DNA from: UBA8752 sp965657965
GTDB taxonomy: Bacteria; Bacteroidota; Bacteroidia; Flavobacteriales_D; Sanyastnellaceae
NCBI GenBank assembly: GCA_965657965.1
Contig: CBFHQM010000041.1
Span: 1 to 10,918 of the forward strand
Length of the DNA: 10,918 bases
Reading direction: 5' to 3'
Below the pieces are notes generated by a model. It saw nothing but the letters and a program-made list of their open reading frames with translations. It did not search any database and was not told the DNA's origin. Within the stretch, counting starts at the first letter, position 1. Each line of letters starts with the position of its first letter. This document shows, one piece after another, positions 7,336 to 10,918 of the stretch. A program made the position numbers and the translations under genes.

Positions 7336-9062
7336 TAGTTCTGGGGCTAAATGCATACCACGCCGACAGCTCAGCAGCCATTTTTGTGAATGGAGAGCTT
7401 CTGGTGGCCACCGAAGAAGAGCGATTTCGCCGCGTGAAGCATTGGGCGGGCTTTCCCACCAAGGCCATTCAGTTTTGCTTGGAGGAGGCCGGGTGTACTC
7501 TGGACCAAGTCGAAGCCATTGCGATTGGTCGCGACCCATCGGCCAAGCGTGACCGCAAAGCGAGGTTCGTACTCAAACAGCCTCGGGCTGCCTGGTCCAT
7601 GTGGTCTCAGCGCAGTGCCAACAAAGACGACATCGAAAAGCTGCATGAGCGTTTCGAAGAGGTGGAGCCGGGCGTCGACACCGAGATGGTGCGCTCCAAG
7701 ATTCAATTCATTGAGCATCATCGGGCACATCTGGCATCTGCGTTTTTTAGCTCGCCTTTTGAAGAGTCGGCGGTACTCAGCATCGATGGCTCTGGGGACT
7801 TTACCACGACCATGTTGGCCCGAGGAAGGGGCGCCGATATCGAGGTATTGGAGAGCGAGGACTTCCCAAACAGTGTTGGGCTCTTCTACACGGCTTTTAC
7901 CCAGTACTTGGGTTTTCCGCATTACGGGGATGAGTACAAGGTCATGGGCCTGGCGCCCTATGGTGACCCGAAGTATGTGGAACAAGTGTCCACTTTTCTT
8001 CCCATTAACGAAAAAGGCACGTACCATTTTCCAATCAAGGACTATCGCTTGGACGGAGGTGTGGTGAGCTACCCCAACCATCTCCCTACTGTTGCCCCGC
8101 TTTTTGGATCGAGGTTTGAGCAGGTCTTTGGTCCACAACGACAGAAAGGCGAAGAGCTCAAGCAATACCACATGGACTTGGCTGCTTCAGTGCAGTGCCA
8201 TTGTGAGCAGGTCATCTTTCACGTCCTCCGTCGCCTCCATACATTGACAGGGTTGGATCGGGTATGCATTGCAGGCGGTGTGGCCCAAAACAGTGTGGCC
8301 AATGGCAAGATCACGCGCAATACCCCGTTCAAAGAGGTCTACATTCCATCCGCTGGTCACGATGCGGGCATCTCGATGGGATCGGCTCAGTATCACCTCC
8401 ACGCCAATTTGGGTCGGACCCGGGTCGAGACGTTGCGCCGTGCCCATACAGGGTGTCGTTTTACCAACGAGGAAGTGGAGTCCTTCTTGCAATCAGAGAA
8501 CGTAGCCTACACCCGGTATGCCACTGACGACGAGTTGTACGATGTGGTGTCAGATGCGCTGGTAGATGGCAAGGTGATTGGTTGGTTCAATGGCCGGGCC
8601 GAATTCGGTCCGCGCGCTTTGGGCGGGCGCAGCATCATTGCAGATCCCAGCCGCCCAGATGCCAAGGATTTGCTGAACTCTAAAATCAAGCGTCGCGAGA
8701 GCTTTCGCCCATTTGCCCCATCAATTTTGAGTGAACATGTCTCTGATTGGTTCGAACTCGATGAGCCTGTGCCCTTCATGGAAAAGGTCTTCCCTATCAA
8801 AAAGGAACGCCAGGCCCAAATCCCTGCGGTCACGCACGTAGACGGATCAGGACGACTCCAGTCGGTTTACAAAGACGTCACCCCTCGCTATCATGCGCTC
8901 ATCAGCGCATTTCACGTCAAATCTGGGGTCCCGATTCTACTGAATACGAGCTTCAACGAGAACGAGCCCATTGTGAATTCTCCTCAAGAGGCTTACGCGT
9001 GTTATGCCCGCACAGCGATGGACATCCTTGTCATGGAAAACTGTGTGATTCGAAGGGGGTAG
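7332..9062 (+). CDS. O-carbamoyltransferase, NodU/CmcH/TobZ family (576 aa)
   Basis: Enzymes of this family transfer a carbamoyl group from carbamoyl phosphate to a hydroxyl, with ATP, through a carbamoyl-adenylate. They act on Nod factors, antibiotics and sugars. The N-terminal Kae1-like domain (about 1-350) shows YHADSSAAI (9-17), EHHRAHLASAFFSSPF (128-143) with the HxxxH metal pair H129/H133, DGSGD (152-156), GDEYKVMGLAPYG (199-211), GGVAQN (315-320) and GHDAGISMGSA (342-352), where D344 would be the third metal ligand. The C-terminal YrdC-like domain has FNGRAEFGPRALGGRSI (419-435), RRESFRPFAPSIL (454-466) and LLNTSFNENEPI (536-547). Length and motifs are complete, so it should be active. 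The ATG at 7332 overlaps the exporter's TGA, which ties it to export of a carbamoylated compound, most likely a glycan or glycolipid. The acceptor is not evident. The TAG lies nine bases from the convergent moxR stop. Confidence 0.94.
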   Translation: MIVLGLNAYHADSSAAIFVNGELLVATEEERFRRVKHWAGFPTKAIQFCLEEAGCTLDQVEAIAIGRDPSAKRDRKARFVLKQPRAAWSMWSQRSANKDDIEKLHERFEEVEPGVDTEMVRSKIQFIEHHRAHLASAFFSSPFEESAVLSIDGSGDFTTTMLARGRGADIEVLESEDFPNSVGLFYTAFTQYLGFPHYGDEYKVMGLAPYGDPKYVEQVSTFLPINEKGTYHFPIKDYRLDGGVVSYPNHLPTVAPLFGSRFEQVFGPQRQKGEELKQYHMDLAASVQCHCEQVIFHVLRRLHTLTGLDRVCIAGGVAQNSVANGKITRNTPFKEVYIPSAGHDAGISMGSAQYHLHANLGRTRVETLRRAHTGCRFTNEEVESFLQSENVAYTRYATDDELYDVVSDALVDGKVIGWFNGRAEFGPRALGGRSIIADPSRPDAKDLLNSKIKRRESFRPFAPSILSEHVSDWFELDEPVPFMEKVFPIKKERQAQIPAVTHVDGSGRLQSVYKDVTPRYHALISAFHVKSGVPILLNTSFNENEPIVNSPQEAYACYARTAMDILVMENCVIRRG

Positions 9063-9071
9063 GACCTATGG

Positions 9072-10034
9072 TCAGACCAATCCTGCAACCAGCTTTTCGA
9101 CGGTAATGCCCTCGGCTTCTGCTTTGTAATTGCGGACGATGCGGTGACGCAGAATGGGGAGGGCCACAGCGCGCACATTTTCGATGTCGGGGCTGTATTT
9201 GCCGGCAAAGGCGGCGTGGCATTTGGCGGCCAACACCAAGTATTGCGAGGCACGTGGTCCAGCACCCCAGCTCAGGTATTGGTTGACTTGCTCTGGAGCG
9301 TGCTCACGACCGGGACGTGTTTTGGCAGCCAGTTTAACTGCGTATTCGACCACGTTGTCGGCCACAGGCATCTTGCGGATGTGCTGTTGGAATGCCGCAA
9401 TTTCATTGGCAGAGAGCACGGCGTTCACTGTGGCTTGAGCTCCACCTGTTGTACGCTTGACGACCTCAAGTTCATCGGCATACTCTGGATAATCGACCCA
9501 GATGTTGAACATGAAACGGTCGAGTTGGGCCTCAGGAAGCGGGTAGGTTCCTTCTTGTTCAATCGGGTTTTGGGTTGCGAGCACGAAGAAGGGATGTGGC
9601 AGTTCGTGGCGCTGTCCCGCAGCGGTGACGGAGCGCTCTTGCATGGCTTCGAGCAAGGCGGCTTGTGTCTTGGGGGGTGTACGGTTGATTTCGTCGGCGA
9701 GCACGATGTTGGCGAACAGCGGGCCCTTGTTGAATTGAAAGCGGCGCTGATCGTCTAGGATTTCGGATCCAATGATGTCGCTGGGCATCAAGTCTGGCGT
9801 GAATTGAATCCGGTTAAAGCTCAATCCCAATGCCTCTGCGATGGTGTTCACCAAGAGTGTTTTGGCCAGGCCAGGAACGCCCACCAAAAGGCAGTGGCCT
9901 CCACTAAAAACGGAGGTAAGCACTTGCTCAACCACCTCTTCCTGTCCCACGATGACTTTGCGGATTTCCGCTGTCAATTCAGCGTGCTTTCCCCGCAGCG
10001 CGTCCAGCGCCTCTTTGTCTGATGCAAATGCCAT
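9072..10034 (-). CDS. moxR: MoxR-family AAA+ ATPase (320 aa)
   Basis: MoxR ATPases are cytosolic hexameric chaperone-like machines that usually help mature or activate a partner protein with a VWA or DUF58 domain. The sequence has a helical lead (about 8-30), VGQEEVVEQVL (29-39), Walker A GVPGLAKT (52-59), the LMPSDIIGSEI block (82-92), Walker B IVLADEINRTPP (110-121), sensor 1 in LATQNP (152-157), the arginine-finger region LDRFMF (171-176) and sensor 2 GPRASQYL (259-266). The length is typical. The ATG at 10034-10032 is the natural start. It follows the fumarylacetoacetase stop by 26 bases, so the two may share a message. The usual DUF58/VWA partner is not downstream: the next gene is the convergent carbamoyltransferase. 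The client is therefore unknown and may be encoded elsewhere. No Shine-Dalgarno sequence is seen. Confidence 0.95.
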   Translation of the reverse strand: MAFASDKEALDALRGKHAELTAEIRKVIVGQEEVVEQVLTSVFSGGHCLLVGVPGLAKTLLVNTIAEALGLSFNRIQFTPDLMPSDIIGSEILDDQRRFQFNKGPLFANIVLADEINRTPPKTQAALLEAMQERSVTAAGQRHELPHPFFVLATQNPIEQEGTYPLPEAQLDRFMFNIWVDYPEYADELEVVKRTTGGAQATVNAVLSANEIAAFQQHIRKMPVADNVVEYAVKLAAKTRPGREHAPEQVNQYLSWGAGPRASQYLVLAAKCHAAFAGKYSPDIENVRAVALPILRHRIVRNYKAEAEGITVEKLVAGLV

Positions 10035-10060
10035 GGGATAAAGTTACGGCCGAAGTGCAG

Positions 10061-10918
10061 TTATGCCGTTGGCGCGGGCACAACAGGATTGACGATTTCT
10101 CCTAAGGATACCTGTTCGTCGCCGTGGCCAGCCCATCCTTTGATTCGGATGCTGTCTCCGTCTTCTTGGAAGGTTCGCTGCGTCCCGTCGGCCAGCTGAA
10201 TGGGCTCAGTGCCATTCCAGGAGAGCTCGAGCATGCAGCCCCAGCTCGAGCGGTCTGGGCCGCTGATGGTGCCGCTGGCCAAGATGTCGCCTGCACGCAC
10301 AGGACAGCCATTGGAGGTGTGGTGAACGAGCTGCTGTCGGATGTCCCAATAGAGGTGCTTGTGGTTGGTGCGGGTAAGGAGGGTGCGATGGCCTTCGGCT
10401 GTCTCCAGCCAGGCTTCGAGGGTGATGTCGAAGTGAGCAGGCCCAACGCGTTGCAAATGAGGCAGCGGCTCGGGGTCTTGCACTGGCCCTTCGATGCGGT
10501 ACGGTTCCAATGTAGACAAAGGCACAACAGTGTCTCCCACTGTGGTGGCGAAGTTCTTGCCTAGGAAGGGCCCGAGTGGCACGTATTCCCAGGCTTGGAT
10601 GTCGCGGGCAGACCAGTCGTTGACCAGAACCAAACCTTCAATGAAACTGTCGGCTTCGGCCATGGCAATGGGCTTGCCGCGCTCAGAGTTGCGTCCAATC
10701 ACAACCCCGACTTCCAGTTCGAAGTCAAGTTTGCGGCTGGGGCCAAACGTGATGTTGCCGTCCGCTTCTTTGCGTTGACCTGAAGGGCGGAATACCGGTT
10801 CCCCGCTTGCGATGATGCTGGAGGAACGGCCATGATAGCCCACGGGCAGGTGCTTCCAATTGGGAAGCAGTGCATTTTCCGGGTCGCGGAACATCTTGCC
10901 CACGTTTCGGGCATGGTG
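10061..10918 (-). CDS. fahA: Fumarylacetoacetase, C-terminal part (5' end outside the window)
   Basis: This enzyme hydrolyses 4-fumarylacetoacetate to fumarate and acetoacetate, the last step of tyrosine and homogentisate catabolism in the cytosol. The 285 visible codons are open to the right edge and correspond to roughly the last two thirds of a protein of about 420 residues. The first visible residues, HHARNVGKMFR, match the family region holding the catalytic histidine, so the true start lies outside the window. A GTG at 10903 is internal and not a start. Further conserved blocks are YHGRSSS, FELEVG with two glutamate metal ligands, NDWSARDIQAWEYVPLGPF with the aspartate ligand, and HHTSNGCPVRAGD followed by LASGTISGP. 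One metal-binding aspartate of the family lies before the visible part. The gene ends in TAA (10063-10061), 26 bases before moxR on the same strand, which suggests co-transcription. Upstream tyrosine-degradation genes are not visible. Confidence 0.95.
   Translation of the reverse strand, partial: HHARNVGKMFRDPENALLPNWKHLPVGYHGRSSSIIASGEPVFRPSGQRKEADGNITFGPSRKLDFELEVGVVIGRNSERGKPIAMAEADSFIEGLVLVNDWSARDIQAWEYVPLGPFLGKNFATTVGDTVVPLSTLEPYRIEGPVQDPEPLPHLQRVGPAHFDITLEAWLETAEGHRTLLTRTNHKHLYWDIRQQLVHHTSNGCPVRAGDILASGTISGPDRSSWGCMLELSWNGTEPIQLADGTQRTFQEDGDSIRIKGWAGHGDEQVSLGEIVNPVVPAPTA

Noticed and set aside
7371..8171. 266-residue minus-strand open frame opposite the carbamoyltransferase
   Set aside because: It is antisense to the conserved Kae1-like domain and has no recognisable motif.
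10039..10046. TAACTTTA (minus) as a -7 promoter box for moxR
   Set aside because: It lies four bases before the ATG with no TTTG at the right distance. Co-transcription with fahA explains moxR expression more simply.
10901..10903. GTG at 10903 as the start of fumarylacetoacetase
   Set aside because: The frame is open to the window edge and the codons before the GTG encode the conserved catalytic-histidine segment.
1..10918. CRISPR array, tRNA, rRNA, insertion sequence, toxin-antitoxin or defence cassette
   Set aside because: I saw no spaced repeats, tRNA-like cloverleaf, transposase motifs, terminal inverted repeats or small paired genes on either strand.

Overview
The window looks like chromosomal DNA from a member of the Bacteroidota, probably a Flavobacteriia-like, mostly mid-GC lineage. 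The reasons are the Bacteroidota-type long Rel/SpoT protein followed directly by purA, the lack of Shine-Dalgarno sequences before the starts I inspected, and a fumarylacetoacetase and MoxR of the general bacteroidete type. The run of ten Ns shows that it comes from a scaffolded draft assembly or metagenome bin. Family and species cannot be decided from this sequence alone.

Layout. Positions 1-1786 (minus strand) hold two family 2 glycosyltransferases read leftward as a coupled pair. The downstream one is interrupted by the N gap and runs off the window. A 207-bp divergent intergenic region separates them from a rightward block. That block is a bifunctional (p)ppGpp synthetase/hydrolase (1994-4213), an 87-bp spacer, then adenylosuccinate synthetase purA, a PglK/MsbA-like ABC exporter and a NodU/TobZ-type O-carbamoyltransferase (4301-9062). 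The last three genes are joined end to end by 4-base ATGA stop/start overlaps. Nine bases beyond the carbamoyltransferase stop lies the end of a convergent, leftward pair: a MoxR AAA+ ATPase (9072-10034), preceded by fumarylacetoacetase (10061 to the right edge, its 5' end missing).

How the genes may work together. spoT and purA form a nucleotide/alarmone pair: (p)ppGpp metabolism sits beside the first committed enzyme of AMP synthesis, which is a known (p)ppGpp target in other bacteria. The two glycosyltransferases, the flippase-like exporter and the carbamoyltransferase read as parts of a surface-glycan or glycolipid pathway: sugars are added, the lipid-linked product is flipped, and a hydroxyl is carbamoylated. 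The unusual point is that the exporter and carbamoyltransferase are translationally coupled behind housekeeping purA rather than lying in a separate polysaccharide locus. The fahA-moxR pair is a separate unit: the last step of tyrosine catabolism plus a chaperone-like ATPase.

I see no tRNA, rRNA, CRISPR array, insertion sequence, attachment site or convincing terminator. All gene-free stretches are shorter than 300 bases. I do not see a clearly new defence or mobile system. The most interesting lead is the purA-exporter-carbamoyltransferase operon.
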